Shown here: positions 1-13,200 of the stretch, piece by piece
Numbering within the stretch: position 1 is the first letter of the stretch
How the letters are laid out: each line of letters opens with the position of its first letter
Assembly (NCBI RefSeq): GCF_030052815.1
Contig: NC_079507.1
Span: 64,745,144-64,809,143, forward strand
Reading direction: 5' to 3'
Source: Hevea brasiliensis
Taxonomy: Eukaryota > Streptophyta > Magnoliopsida > Malpighiales > Euphorbiaceae
DNA: 64,000 nt
The notes under the pieces: model-generated
Told to the model about the DNA's origin: nothing
The model's database searches: none
Seen by the model: only the letters and a program-made list of their open reading frames with translations
Made by a program: the position numbers and the translations under genes

Positions 1-339
1 CTCAAGTTCATAACAACAATTATAATGCCCATCCGAAGCGTACAAGAAACCTAATCTAGGTTCAATATTCAACTCGAGTTCCTAACTCCTTTACAGTCTA
101 AATAATTATTTTTAACATTTCAAAAATTATAAAAATATTTTTAGAGATCCTTCACATCGTTCTTGTATTAATTAAAGTCATTTTACTTAACTTTACTAAA
201 TAATGAATATTTTACAGATTTAACCAGCTAACTAAATCAAGGCACAAACTACACAACTTAAGTTAAAGATTACCTTTATAAATTTTGCTATCTAAAATGC
301 GTTTGAAACGTCTAAAAATACTATGATCAACTATAATAT
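1..339. other. A+T-rich intergenic DNA
   Basis: No open frame or RNA gene is visible. It is ordinary A+T-rich sequence that runs into the GC-richer block beginning near 340. Confidence 0.5.
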
Positions 340-1002
340 TGACTATGTTTCGAGACGGGCCGTCGGACATCCGGATCAGGCCGAAAACTTAGTCCTAAAC
401 GCCAGTGAGCTATCATTGATCTGAGTACATATCCAGGATACCCATGAGCTGCTGGTAATGGATTCGCTGACGGTTCATCAAAACTCTACTTCGATCGTCT
501 TATATCAGCCGATTTAGTTTAGGCCATCCAATGAGCATATTCTCCATTTGATCTCTGATAAAGGAGTAATTGGTGTCAAAACAAAGCTCGAGGAGCGTAA
601 ATCATGATCTTGAGTCTGATCGTCCAAATTGGAAACCAATTGGTCGAGATCTAGTCGAAAAGTCATAAAAACTCAAAACTTTTCTCCCCTTGATCTCACT
701 TGTTTGGCCACCAAACTATGCAAAATTGGCATGAAACAAGCCTTTCAATGACACCAAAAACGCTCTGATCGGACTTTGAATGAAGCTAGAATTGCGCCTG
801 GAGAATGCCCCCGCTGCGCATGCTTTGAAGGAGAAGCGCTTTGCTTCTGTGCCGCTGTTGTCGTTGCTCCGGCTGGCTGGCGGCTTGCCAGCATCATTGG
901 GTGGTGGAGCTTCTTCGTGAACCACTATTGGTGGCCGGAGGTTTGCCAGTAGCTGCAAAAATGGAGGGAGAAAGAGGGTGACGAGAGGGAGAGGAGAAAA
1001 AA

Positions 1003-1049
<47 letters not shown>

Positions 1050-1060
1050 CTGGGTTGTGG
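340..1060. mobile_element. GC-richer block, possible LTR-retroelement remnant
   Basis: Base composition changes sharply from the A+T-rich surroundings. The block ends in a purine-rich stretch and a TG/AG microsatellite. Its minus strand has an 80-codon open stretch (716-958) rich in Pro, Arg and Ser that resembles no protein I know. The composition and the long leader-like sequence recall LTR or leader segments of plant Ty3-gypsy elements, but no reverse transcriptase, integrase or second LTR is seen. The retroelement call is an inference; a decayed gene leader is the alternative. Confidence 0.3.
1002..1048. repeat. Compound (TG)n(AG)n microsatellite
   Basis: A run of TG dinucleotides (about 1002-1020) passes directly into AG dinucleotides (about 1021-1048). 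A poly-T run follows at about 1062-1079. Confidence 0.9.
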
Positions 1061-4000
1061 TGTTTTTTTTTTTTTTTTTAACTTTTAATTTCCTGATAAA
1101 TCTTTAAAGTTTTGCAAGTTTTTCAATTAGGTTCAAACTTGTTTTTAATAGGATCCAATATTACTTTAATTAGTTTAAATTAGATTTTTAAGTAAAATAA
1201 TACAACAACAATAATAATAATAATCCCATTTAATAATATTAATGGCTAACAAGTTGGTTAAATTACATTAATGTTACTAAAATAATATTAAGATAATATA
1301 AAAAATTCAAAACTTTATATTTTTAAAATTAAAGTTGTTACAATTATTCAATTATTTTATATTACAATTAAATTATTAATTCCCTAATTATGAATATATA
1401 AATTACAAATTATTAAATGATTGCCATTTTAATGCTATAATAAGTTATAATAAATAAATAAATAAATAAATATATATATAAATATATATTTATTTTATAT
1501 GTCTATAATTTTATATTAGACGTCTATATAATTTTGTTTTCATTTTTTTTCTTTTTTACTACCTACATTTTAGATTATTAATATTATATTTTAAAAAAAT
1601 ATTTATATTACTACATAAAAATAATATTTGAATATATTATTTTTTAATATATTAGGAGAATATAAAGAAATTGATATTTTAAAATGATAAAAATAATTAT
1701 ATAATTTAATCAATTTATAAATTATTTCATATCCTTAATAAATATTTTAATTATATTGCTATATTTTTAATATTTTTATTATAAAGTATTTGTTAAAAAA
1801 ATTAAGAGATAAAAAATTTAGCCTACATAAAAAGTTATAAAAATAAAATATAGAGTAATTAATAACAAATTTACAATATTATCTTATTTTTATATATTAA
1901 AATTAAAAATATACAAAATTGAAATTATTTGCATATTAAAATTATAATTAGATTAATGTCAATTTTTGAAATGAGGGTATATTTTTCTATTTTACTTTGC
2001 TTTTTATTTATAATATTTTTTCCATCTCTGTCCAATGGCTAATTGGGCCATCTTGAATCTATAGTCATTGGCCTGGCCTAAAGAAGTGCATGAAATTCTG
2101 TCCAAGTTAATTGGGTAATGGCAAATTGCCATTATTCATGAACGATGGGCCTTTGTTTATTTCCTCTCAGCCCTCTCTTTTCTTTCCACTAATATTCTCT
2201 TTGTTCTTTCCATACTCTATACAAGCATATAAAAAAAGCTTCAAAGTGATACAATTTTTATTAGGAATGCTATATGATAGAAATACACATTAAATATATG
2301 TTTGATAAAATGCATTTGTATTTACAATTATATTACATGATTTATTATTTTTATTTATTTAAAAGAAATATAATTATTGACATTTGAATAGAGATAGCTC
2401 AGTGAATTAATATTTTATCCAAATTCATTCAGTAATTATAGTTATATTTTTGTTAAAAGTTTAAATTTTTAGCATGATGATAAATGCTCGATCTTATAAT
2501 TTGTGTTAAAGTCAAGATCATGAGTTTGAATCCCTAACGAGTGGGAAGAATGTTGGTACCGATTGGGAATAATTCAACGGGATAGCATCTTACTTAGATC
2601 CATTTAATTTATAACGCTTGAATTATTATACTATAAGAGATTAAAATTATGCCTACGGCTTAAAATTTTGATATGATGATAAGTATTCAATTCTATAATA
2701 ATATATTATAATTATTATTATTTTATTATATTTTTTCTTTTTATTACAATCCTCACACTCTTTAATTATTCCCAACACCACCATCTTTATAAAATGAACT
2801 AAATACAAATTATCATCATTTTATTATATTGTATTAATTTAATTATGCGATTAAACATGAAACTAGAATAATTATGATGCGACATTTTTCATTTTATTTT
2901 ATATTTTATTAATAATTAGATGATTACATTCTAATAAATATAATATATGCTAAATTTGTGCACCATTTTTTTATTTGGAATATGCTTTTCCTTTTAACAA
3001 ACAAAGTGGAATTTACTTTGTTGCTTTATGCAAAATCAATTGCACGAAATGTCAAAGTTCATCCCATATATAGTTAAGAAATCAAAGAAAAAATAAAGTA
3101 GTAAACAAACAATTAATAAATATATTGTAGGACAAACTTTTCTTTCTTATGGTACATTGATGTATGATAAACTTTTACTTGTGTAATTATTATCTATATC
3201 ATCAACTAATTTAATGAATTTTTCATTTGAGAATTAGGCATGGCAAGCATATGAAGTTGATCACTTTTGAGCTTTAAACCTTATAAATGATCCATCTGGC
3301 TAGGCACGTGCACATGTCTCAACTGCCACTGTCCAAAACTATAACCATTGTCAGTTAGCCACCTCCTCACGCGATCATCAGCTGCAGATGCAAATGCAAA
3401 GCAAAAGAGGTTACCTCTTTTATTTATTAAAAAAAATATCCATCTTTATTATAATTTTCATAATTCTAAAGCCATTTTTCAAAGATAAATAAGAACATTA
3501 ATGAAATTTGTTAGTGTTCTTAAGGAAAAATGCTAATGTGTTGAATGCATTTAACAATTTATGGTAATGAATAACATTGGATTCAATGGTTACAACCAAA
3601 ACATGAGTGGAGGAAACCTTTTCCAGCTTGCTAAATTTGGCTAATTTCCTCCTGTAAATACGTTGACTTGTATATTGTGAGGCACATGCCATCAATGAAA
3701 ACTTGTTCTCTCTTTTTGATTTGGTGTAAATACGAAAGACTACTGCCTAACCCCCACTAAATATCACCTTATGGTCTTTATGCCACCTAATTTTCCATTA
3801 TGGCAGGAATTTTATAATTCATAATGCTTTAATTTAAATTAAAGTTACCCCAAAATATCACTTTTCTCTCAATATCTGAATTTTATAAAAATATAATTAT
3901 TTAATTTATATGGATTAAAAATTTGTTATATGAGTTTGCTTTGAATTTAATCCATAGGAAAATTTAAACTGATTGAAACTTACTTTGCTTTAAATCAGGT

Positions 4001-6640
4001 GAGAATTCAAATAATGAACATGATTATTGAAATAAATTTCTGCTTCCATTTATTTATTTTTTTTAAAATGAAGTAAACATGTTTAGAATGATTATAACCA
4101 GACAATTGCAGTGCCTGTATATCAAACTAGTTGATTAAGCTATAGCTGCCTTGTGATGCCTATGCATGCAAACAAAAGAATCAGTTGATTTCATTTTTCA
4201 TGCGATTCCAATAATGAATGGAGACTACTTCCAGATTAGTCTTCACCTCTTTAATGGTAGTCGCTTGCTAGACGATAAAAAGAATATTATTTTCTATTGT
4301 TCTCATGTAAATTTATTATTATATAAGATCAAATTTATATTAAATACATTAACATATATATAAATATTATTTTAATGAATATTTATTTGAAACACAATTA
4401 TAAAAGTAATTTAGTTAATTATTCATGATTATACACTAATTAATTAATTAACAACAGATGTGTTATTGGTCTTGTGTACTTTACATTGATCATTCAAACT
4501 CTTATAATTGGTAATGGTTGGTAAACATTCTCAAAATTACATAGTTACATGTCCTTGGTTTTCAATAATCAACAAAAATTTAATTATTACAAATTTGACC
4601 AAAATAGTCCCATCTATAAATTTCACTATTTCTCCTTCAATAAACCTATCTAAAATAGATGTAATTATTAAGTAACCACAAATAGAAATTAATTCACCTT
4701 CCAAGAGGAAAGTACCATAGTAATTCTAATATATAATTGCTTACACAAACAAGTCAATCTTGCAAAGATAGTACACATTTTATGATCCGTAACACCTTCA
4801 TACACGTAAATTTTATATTTTTAGCTGCATTTTAAATTTTATAATAAAAAATAAAAATTTACACTTTATATTTTTTTACACAACCATTTTTATTTATATA
4901 ATATTTTTTATACATATAAAAATAATATTTTTTATTTATAAAAAAATAAATATTTATAATATAAAAATTGAATTTCATGTAAGTGCGTGGGATAATACTT
5001 ATATTGTTAGAGTTTATTTAATATTATTATTTAAATTATTATGAAAAAAAAACTTTAAAAGTGTTAATTAGATATTATAAAAAATTAATTTAAAAAAAAA
5101 ATATATATTTTTTTAATCTTTATACACTGCAAAATGTTGAAGGAATTGCAGTTTGGATCCAGCCAAAGATGCAGTGTATTGGTTAAAAGGATACATTAAC
5201 GTTAAGGGTTAGGTTAAATATTATGAGAAAAGAGGGTATGGAAGTGGGACCCACAAAAGATACGGTCGTGGGGTTTGAGCGAGGCCTGAGCCGGTCAATG
5301 CGGAAAAGAGTGTTTATTAAAGGATTTTTGGATTGGATGCCTTTTTCTATTTCTCCTCCTCCCGCTCTACGCGCCACCTAACTTTTTTTTTTTCTCCAAA
5401 AAATTTTTAAAAAGAAAATAAAATTTGATAAAATTTAATTAACAAATTTTCATTATTAATTTTATGAAATTATTTTTTTCTAATTAACTTTTATCAAGTA
5501 TTATAATATTTAGAAATAAATTAATAGCAAGTAATTAATTTATTTTAAATTTTAATTTAATTAAAATAATTAAATGTGCAAAAAAATTATTAAATAATAA
5601 ATATCAAATAAAAAGTTTGTCTGATCTATGTTTTATGTTAACAGAATAATTAACTAAAAATATAATTGTTTATTCTATTATATATTCTATTATAAAAATT
5701 AACTATGTAATTTTAATATTTATAGTAATCTACTTTTACTGTTTTGATTTATAATTAAATTATAATAGTAAATTTTTGACAAAAAGTTTTGTTAATAAAA
5801 AAGTATTTTAGAGATTAATTTATTTTTCATTAAGATAGATAGATTGAATTATAATTTTCATTATATTTTAAGGATTAAACAGTAAAATATTAGAAAAGAG
5901 TTGTGTAATGTAGCGCGTGGGAACGTGGAGAGTGGAAAAAATGAAGATGATGTCGCAGGTAGAGGACGCAGTGCCCCGTAATTCGTGCTCTCCGTTTTCT
6001 TTATGACTAACGATGCACCGACCCGCTGGCTTGCTGCCATGGCACGTGCACACGTGACATTCTCAATTCTTCTCTCTCAAACTTTATTATTATGCGTTAC
6101 AAAACTGCTTGCTTGTTAATTATTTAATAATCATAATCATAATATTGCCTGCTCCTTTCCCCCCCTTTAAAAATGATTTGAGCACTCTTACATTTTTTGG
6201 ATTTTTTTTTTTATTTCAAACGCCACTCCCATTGCAAAAATACAATATTACCATTAATAGTTGTCCATTTAATTAAACAACTTAAATAAAATTCTAATAA
6301 ATTTTAAAATAATAATAGGAAATATGATTTAAATTTTTATTGATTGAATTTACCTAAAATTGAATGATTTAAATTAAATATATCGCTAATTATTATATAA
6401 AAAAATCTCAAAAAAAATTTTTAATTATGAAAGGAAGATAAATAGGGTAAAGAAAGCAAGGACAATGTTGGTATTTGATAGGCTAAGTCCATCGTTTAGA
6501 ATTGGAATCGTACAAATTTATTATTAAGATATTATTTTAAAAAGCTTTTATTTTGGTCCTTACAATACTTACTGACATAACAGCATTATGATACATATTG
6601 TTAAAATAATAATCCAAATCTAATCCTCAGAATCCTTCAT
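1061..6640. other. Long A+T-rich intergenic region without genes
   Basis: About 5.6 kb with no credible coding sequence; the short open frames are chance. It contains a pair of imperfect direct repeats (2460-2503 and 2662-2700). Two gene-flank-like islands stand out: 5150-5380, and 5900-6070, which holds ACGTG-core motifs near 6045-6055. Neither is followed by an ORF, so these are at most relic promoters. The rest is low-complexity A/T sequence, probably MITE-derived in part. Confidence 0.5.
2460..2700. repeat. Imperfect direct-repeat pair around a ~160-bp segment
   Basis: The stretch 2460-2503 reappears in imperfect form at 2662-2700, sharing an ATGATGATAA core and the following A/T-rich tail. 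Between them, near 2520-2535, is a sequence similar to a tRNA-type B box (GTTTGAATCCC). This could be a degraded SINE or a duplicated insertion, but no A box or poly-A tail was identified. Confidence 0.3.
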
Positions 6641-6990
6641 ATCTCTTTTGGCCATTAAAGATTCTCTTCAATGCCAACACTCATTCATTCTTTTTCCTTC
6701 ACTTCTTTTTAATCCTTTGTCGTAAAACTTGTTTATTTGTGAACTTCTTTTCACCACAATCATCGAGCGACGCCTCACTGTCTCTCTCTCTCTGTCTTTC
6801 TCTCTGTAGTTGTCTGGTTGAGAAGAGAAGAAGAGAAAACCCTAATTCTCTGAAGTGGCATATTATCTAGGCTTTGAGAAAATTTGATGAGTAAATAGCT
6901 TAATTTCTATCAATTGTAGTCAAAGTATAGAAGCTCTGGGTTATGCTTGTCATTTATGTAAAATTTCTCCTGGCAAAGTCTGATCTGCCA
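6641..6990 (+). promoter_or_regulatory. Leader-like island with telo-box-like motif, no gene behind it
   Basis: A C/T-rich tract (about 6775-6810) is followed by AAAACCCTAA at about 6837-6846 and mixed-composition sequence up to about 6990. This layout, a pyrimidine patch then a telo-box-like motif, is typical of plant leaders for translation-related genes. No start codon opens a useful frame, and A+T-rich DNA follows. It may be a relic promoter, a non-coding RNA promoter or a first exon of an unrecognised transcript. Confidence 0.3.
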
Positions 6991-8640
6991 AAGTCCCCCA
7001 ATGCAAATAGTTTTTCAACTTTTTGTACAGTAATATATTATAATTATAAATTATATATAACGTAGTATTATTTTAATTTCTTTATATTTATAAATAATTT
7101 TAATTATAAATATATTAAATTATTTTATAATTATTAATAGTAATTGCATCATTATATTATATAATATAATATATTTAATTATTAATTATATATAATTTAT
7201 CATTAAAGACTACATAATTAAGAAATAACTAAAAATATATATTATATAATATATTATTTATAAAAATTAAAATATAAATCAAACTCGAAATATTCAATAA
7301 CTGAATTAAAATTATATTGAAAATTTATGATATTTTTGTCTAACAAAAAATAATTTATATATGAAAAATATTTTTTTAAAAAAATATATTTTCATTATTT
7401 AGTTACAATCTTAAATTAATGTATATATTTATTTTATATATGTATAAAAATTTTTATATTTTAATATAATTATCAAAATTTATAAAATAAAAAATGATAT
7501 TTTCTTTAAAAAAATTATTTTTTAATCAGACCTATTGGTTAATTTTTTTAAGTGCTCAAAACACTAAAAATATATAAAAATATTTTCTATAAAATAAACA
7601 AAACTTTAATTTAATTATGATATCTAAGCGGACATAAAACAAAACCCAAGTAAATATACCTTTAATTTTGAGACTTTTTTTTTTCTAGCGAAGCCAAAGA
7701 ATATTAAAGCCAATAATAATTTTTAAAAAAATTTCTTAAATATAGAAATATGGCTTTAAATTTACTTCGAATAAATAAAAACAAAACATTATTGGACTAG
7801 ATTGAGGCCTTGCAAATTAAGAAATATCAAGTTTTATTTTCATATTTATTGTAATATTAATTTAGTGATTTTTTTTAAGGGATTGAGGTGTAAGAATTCA
7901 AACACGAGTCTATTAAGTGATTGATATACCTTTAACTACTAAATTAAGTTAGATTAAATATTATTCTAGTAATTTTACTTAAATATTTTTATGTAAATGT
8001 ATTTTGAATTTGTATAATGATTATGATATATATTTTGCACTTGCACTAATAATTTTTGAGTAAAAATATTTAAAAAGTATATTTAGTCAGAAATGTATTT
8101 ATATTTTTAATTGAAAATTTATATACATCTAAAACAGATGCATACACATCCTATTCACGTAACGTAGACAATGTTATATAATTTACATGCATGACAAATA
8201 GAGTTCATTTATATAAAAATAAATAAATAAATAAAATATATGATTTTTGACAAATAATGTCATATAGTTATAATAAAAAATATATTTATATTTTTCTTGA
8301 AATTGAAGGGCATAATCTAAAAATTTAGAATTCACACAAAACAAAAGAGGAGTTGTTAGTGTAAGTCTTTTCTTGACCTCTTAATGCAAGCAAAGTTTAC
8401 AAACACCACCAAGTGGCCCAAAAAAAAAAAAAATACAAACAAAACCAAGTCAATATCAAGCAAAAAAACCAACCTAACCTAGCAAGCACCCACCTAAACT
8501 CAAAATTCCCAACAAGCCAAATATATAAAATTTGTCAAAATAGCAGTTTTGCCCTTAGCAAAAAGATTAAAGCCACTTTTTCTACCCCCACCCTCCCATA
8601 GAGAGCTAGTTGTCCCCACCTCCTTTTCCATGGTTAGAAC
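6991..8640. other. A+T-rich intergenic region
   Basis: No coding sequence found. Composition is very A+T-rich up to about 8330, then becomes more gene-flank-like toward the MYC_N gene. An open frame at 8413-8601 is Lys/Asn/Gln-rich low-complexity sequence and is not credible as a gene. Confidence 0.5.
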
Positions 8641-8947
8641 ACTGGAAAGTTAAAACAGGTAAAAAAAAATTCATCCCTTTCTCTTTCTCTGCCTTTTTTT
8701 AACCCTTTCTCGTTGATCAAGAATCGAGATCACTTATGGACAAACAAAAGGAATAGTAGAGGGAGGGAGGGAGGGAGAGAGTTCAAGAAATGGGTCCGTT
8801 CACCTTTATTGACAAAGAAAAATTAATTACTGAAAGGAACATATAAATATATATAAATATATAGGATGGTGGTGAGGCAACTGGTTTAGACTTTGAATTA
8901 GAATAGAAAGAAAGAAGCGGTGGCAGTGTGAATTGTGATTCAAAGGC

Positions 8948-8950
<3 letters not shown>

Positions 8951-8980
<30 letters not shown>
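8951..8980. repeat. (AG)15 microsatellite in the leader of the MYC_N gene
   Basis: An uninterrupted AG run lies about 170 bp before the start codon at 9148. Shorter GAGA tracts recur at 9110-9147, immediately before the ATG. GA/CT tracts of this kind are common in plant 5' leaders. Confidence 0.9.
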
Positions 8981-8985
<5 letters not shown>

Positions 8986-9147
8986 AGGAAAGAAAGAAAG
9001 AACTTCACAAAAGGGGTTTCTGCGGCTAACTGTGAACTGTGAAGTGAAGTTTTAAGGGCTGAAAAAATATATATATAAAGAAAAGAATATACAGATAATA
9101 TATACATATAGAGAGACCCAGAGAGAGACTTTTGGAGAGAGAGAGAG

Positions 9148-10099
9148 ATGGTGGGCTCAGGAGGAGCAGATAGGAGCAAGGAAGCTGTTGGGATGATGGC
9201 CCTTCATGAGGCCCTCAGAAGCGTCTGTCTCAACTCAGACTGGACTTACTCAGTCTTCTGGACTATCCGTCCTCGCCCGTACTTTCTCTGTGAAACTATC
9301 ACTTTCTATCTCTATGGTTCCCTGCCTCTGCCTTTTATTGGAGGTACTTAATGGATTTTTATTTTTTGCATTTTTTTTCTTATTTTGCAGAAGAGTCAGA
9401 GGTGGTAATGGTTGCAAGGTTGGAGACGATAATGGGAGCTTGTGAGTATACTCGTTTGTTTGTTTGTTTCTCTACTTTCGTCTTTATATCTTCTGTTTGT
9501 TTACAGAGAAAACAGAGGAAAATGAGAGAGGAAACTGTAATTTTACTATTATAAGTTGCAATTCTTTCGGTTTTTGACCGAATAACAGATTTCCCTCAGT
9601 TACAGCTTTTATATTTCTTTCATTTCTCTGGTCGTTTCTCAGTTGCCAAACAGAGAAAGTTACTAGCTTTTGCGTCCCTCTAGTAATAAAGTTAAAACGC
9701 AGGAAAAGAAAAAGTGAGCATTTAATTATTGCAAATGTTTTGAAGGACATTATACGAGTATGTAAACTTTAATGAGAAATGGTTTCTTTAGGTAATTAGT
9801 GATTTGGATGTTTCTGTTTTTCCGATAAATTTTACTTTTTTTGGTTTGCTAAGAATTTCTTTAACTGATACGCACACAAAGCACAGGCACAAATATAATT
9901 AATACAGACTTGTGAAATTTTGTGAAGGATGCTGATGTGGGAAGATGGGTTTTGTCGAGGAAGAGTAGGAGATTGTCTGGAAGAGATTGATGGAGAAGAT
10001 CCTGTCAGGAAAGCTTTCAGCAAAATGTCTATCCAGTTATATAATTATGGAGAAGGGTGGGTACTGGGTAGGTGTTATTATTTTGGTTTCAGTTCTCTC

Positions 10100-10139
<40 letters not shown>

Positions 10140-11601
10140 TGTCCATCTCTCTCGGTGGAAGCTTTGTGGCAAAGTGGTTAAAGTGGGAAATTAAACAATA
10201 TTAATAATTGAAGCCTTGCCTTTTGTATCTGTTTTGATTTAATTTCCATTGTGCAGGCTAATGGGAAAGGTTGCTTCAGATAAGTGTCATAAATGGGTAT
10301 TCAAAGAACCTTCTGAATGTGAACCAAATATCTCCAACTACTGGCAGAGTTCTTTTGATGCTGTATGGAACTTGACTTTCAAATCTAATTTTTCTTGCCC
10401 TAATTAGTACTGGTTTTTAAGTTGTATTTCAATTTTCAGATAACAAAAGGATGTGGGAATTTATTGTGCTCCATTACTGGGTATAGTTACTGGATGGATG
10501 GAACCATATTTATGATTTGATAGTAACTTTCTCAAATTTGATGCTATTAATTGCAGCTTCCTCCAGAATGGACTGATCAGTTTGAGTCTGGCATTCAGGT
10601 TAGTGCCCATATGTCCAATCCCACTGTTGTTGCTCTTGTCTTTTTTATTCACTCCTTTCTAGTGCTTATATTTTCCTACACACAATTTATGTCTACCAGA
10701 CTATTGCTGTCATTCAAGCTGGTCATGGACTTCTACAACTGGGGTCCTGCAAGATTGTGAGTTTACAGTATTTGTCGTTCTTTATGCTTAAGAGCAAATA
10801 GTTAGTTAGTTGCACAGTCAAGTAGAATCTGACCAAGGCATTATCTATTTTCAGATACCTGAAGACCTTCATTTTGTGCTGAGAATGAGGCATGCCTTTG
10901 AATCTTTGGGTTACCAATCTGGTTTCTACCTTTCCCAGCTCTTTTCTTCAACCCGAAATACTTCCTCTTCATCTTCAATTCCCTCTAAGCAATCTCCCAT
11001 TCCAACCCGCCCACCTTCGCCTCTCTTCAACTGGGGTCAAAGGCCACTCCCAACTGCAGCTTCTATGCTTTCTTCGCCAAATTTTCAAAACCCAGCAGCT
11101 AGACTTGGATTTCCACAATCAAAAGATGAGCCCCATATGTTCATCCTTCCTCATTCAGCAGAAACCCGAATGGAAGAAATGATGGGAGAGCACGAAAATG
11201 ACATTAAATGGCCTAATGGGCTGTCTTTCTTCAATGCTTTAACTGGACGCACCGATGATGCCAAGTTTTTGTTCAACCCTGAGAGCTTGGGGAACAAAGC
11301 AGACCAAAATCACCACCCTCTCATCCTTGAAGGAAAGAATCCGAATCCCAATCCAGATGGTTCAAATATGCATAGTGCAGGCAGTACAAATCCCAATGAG
11401 TTCTTGAGCTTGGATAGCCATCCAGATAGTGCAAGAAAAATAGAAAACAAATTCAAAAGGAGCTTTACTTTACCTGCAAGAGTGGCCACATCATCTTCTT
11501 CAACTTCAGTTGATCACCATCAGCAACAAGCTGTTGAGTACAGAAATTCTGATGCAGGGACTGGGATGTATTCAGATGTCATGGAGACATTCTTAGAGTG
11601 A
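9148..11601 (+). CDS. MYC_N-domain protein, LHW/'WNK-related' type (At5g53900-like)
   Basis: Seven exons join in one frame: 9148-9278, 9391-9441, 9928-10056, 10257-10362, 10557-10598, 10700-10756 and 10855-11601, giving about 420 residues. The first ~170 residues form the bHLH-MYC/R2R3-MYB N-terminal fold: an ALHEALRSVCLNSDWTYSVFW start, then a WEDGFCRGR segment, a LMGKVA segment, and AVIQAGHGLLQLGS. These resemble the N-terminal domain of LONESOME HIGHWAY-like proteins. No basic helix-loop-helix follows; the C-terminal ~240 residues are Ser/Pro/Asn-rich and probably disordered. Arabidopsis relatives are named 'WNK-related', but no kinase motif is present. A role as a transcriptional co-regulator is inferred from the family. 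The start is the first ATG after the GA-rich leader, and every junction has GT-AG borders. Two short upstream ATG frames (8790-8846 and 8866-8889) may lie in the leader. Confidence 0.85.
10096..10140. repeat. (CT)n tract in intron 3 of the MYC_N gene
   Basis: A nearly pure TC/CT dinucleotide run lies inside the intron 10057-10256. It is likely to vary in length. Confidence 0.85.
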
Positions 11602-13200
11602 AATCTACAGAAGGCCTGTATTAGAGGGAGAAAGGGTGAGGAAGTTGTATCTAGGAAAAAGCTTCTGTTCACTTTTGCTACTGGGATTCTTGTGTTTGTT
11701 TTCATGTTCTTTCACTAGTACTTGTGTTACCTTTAATCAGTTTACTGAACTTTCTGATCATTTGTTGTAGTTGGTCCTAACATAAGTTTTCCTCACAAAT
11801 TTTCTTTGAAATTAGGGACTATAGCATTTGTGTATGCTTTCATGCTAATTTCTGCGCTCCTGTTAGGGGGCCAACTTTTTTTAGGCAAATTGTCAAGGCC
11901 AAACTGTAGTTGTTGAATGGTTTCAACATCCTCAACCAAATCTTTTGGACTGCATAGGACAGGTTTAGTTGTCAAACCATTTAGGAGGCTTTCTTGTATG
12001 GTTTGGTAATTTTGATCCTCCTCTCTTTAAGCATGCTTTTGTAAAACCTCATTTTGTTAACAGGGTTGGGAATTAGACTTGGAAGGAACCTTTGATTATG
12101 GGCATGGCTTAGGACTACACCTCCAAGTCTGACTACACATCCAAGTCTTTCGCGCGCCCTATCCATAGATGACAGTCACATAGAAGAAATGGAGGTAGAT
12201 TTGAGAATAGGGCCTAAATCAAATATATGAAAATTGAACAACTGTAATAGTGGTTTATTTCACTTACCATCAATGAATTAACCTTTTTTTTAGAGCTTCA
12301 TTATTTTTTTAAAATTATTGTTGAATAATTTCTTTCTGTTTTGCATGCGAATTTCTTTCCTGTTTATGCTATAATTAAGTAAATCATAAATAATTTTAAT
12401 TAAAATTTTATGGACTTAATAGCACAAAATTGAAGATAGGATTTAATAGTTAAAAAGATATTGAAAATTCCGAAAGCTTGAATAGGAATGTGACCTTGCG
12501 ATCTACTAACTGAGGGATGGGTGGACCCGTGAGCCTTGCATTTCAGGCCTGTTTTCATTTATGGTCTCGTCGCTGCTTAATTCCAGTTTATATAATCTGG
12601 AAAATAAAAGCTACCAGCTTTGGGATTCCAGTATGTGATATGATCTAGGAAAACATGATATTTATAGGTTATTGATTACAATTTTTTTATAACTTGGAAG
12701 TAGGATTGGAGTAGCTAGTCCACAAGGCCACAACATTTAAAGCATTGCCTGAATGAAGTGTAGCAATACTCTTTAATGGCCACAACTAGTGTATTCTTTT
12801 GCAATGATTGTAGTCTCTGTATATTAATCCTATAAGCCTTTACAAATCAAATAACACAAAACCATCAAAAATTTCACCATAAAATGTCAGCCGTTACAAT
12901 AGTTAATTAGGACACACACACACACATATATATATTATTTTCATCTTTTATCCTTCTAATCAATGGATTGTCTCATCTACAAAGGCTCCAAGGCATTCAC
13001 AATTAGTGATTTTTACATGACAAATCATGGCGAAATCATTTCACAAACCATTAATAATCTGTCTTTCTTTTGGTTATATATATAAAATTTTATGATCTCA
13101 AATTAGTGCAAGGGTAAGGGAGCAAAAATTGGAGACTTTTGGTAATAATCAAGAATAATTTACTCAAAATTCCAACCAATTACATATACTATACCCATAA
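11602..13200. other. 3' flank of the MYC_N gene and intergenic DNA
   Basis: The first few hundred bases are of mixed composition and probably hold the 3' UTR of the upstream gene. The rest is A+T-rich, with a short (CA)n(TA)n tract near 12912-12935. No gene is seen. Confidence 0.5.

Noticed and set aside
716..958. 80-codon minus-strand frame in the GC-richer block
   Set aside because: No family match, no splice context, and it sits in a block that looks transposon-derived.
6884..6983. Possible C/D snoRNA (TGATGA at 6885-6890, CTGA at 6980-6983) behind a telo-box
   Set aside because: No terminal stem pairs the flanks, the C box lacks the preferred purine, and no clear guide region was identified.
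8940..9179. Minus-strand open frame rich in Leu-Ser repeats
   Set aside because: It is simply the translation of the (AG)n microsatellite on the opposite strand.
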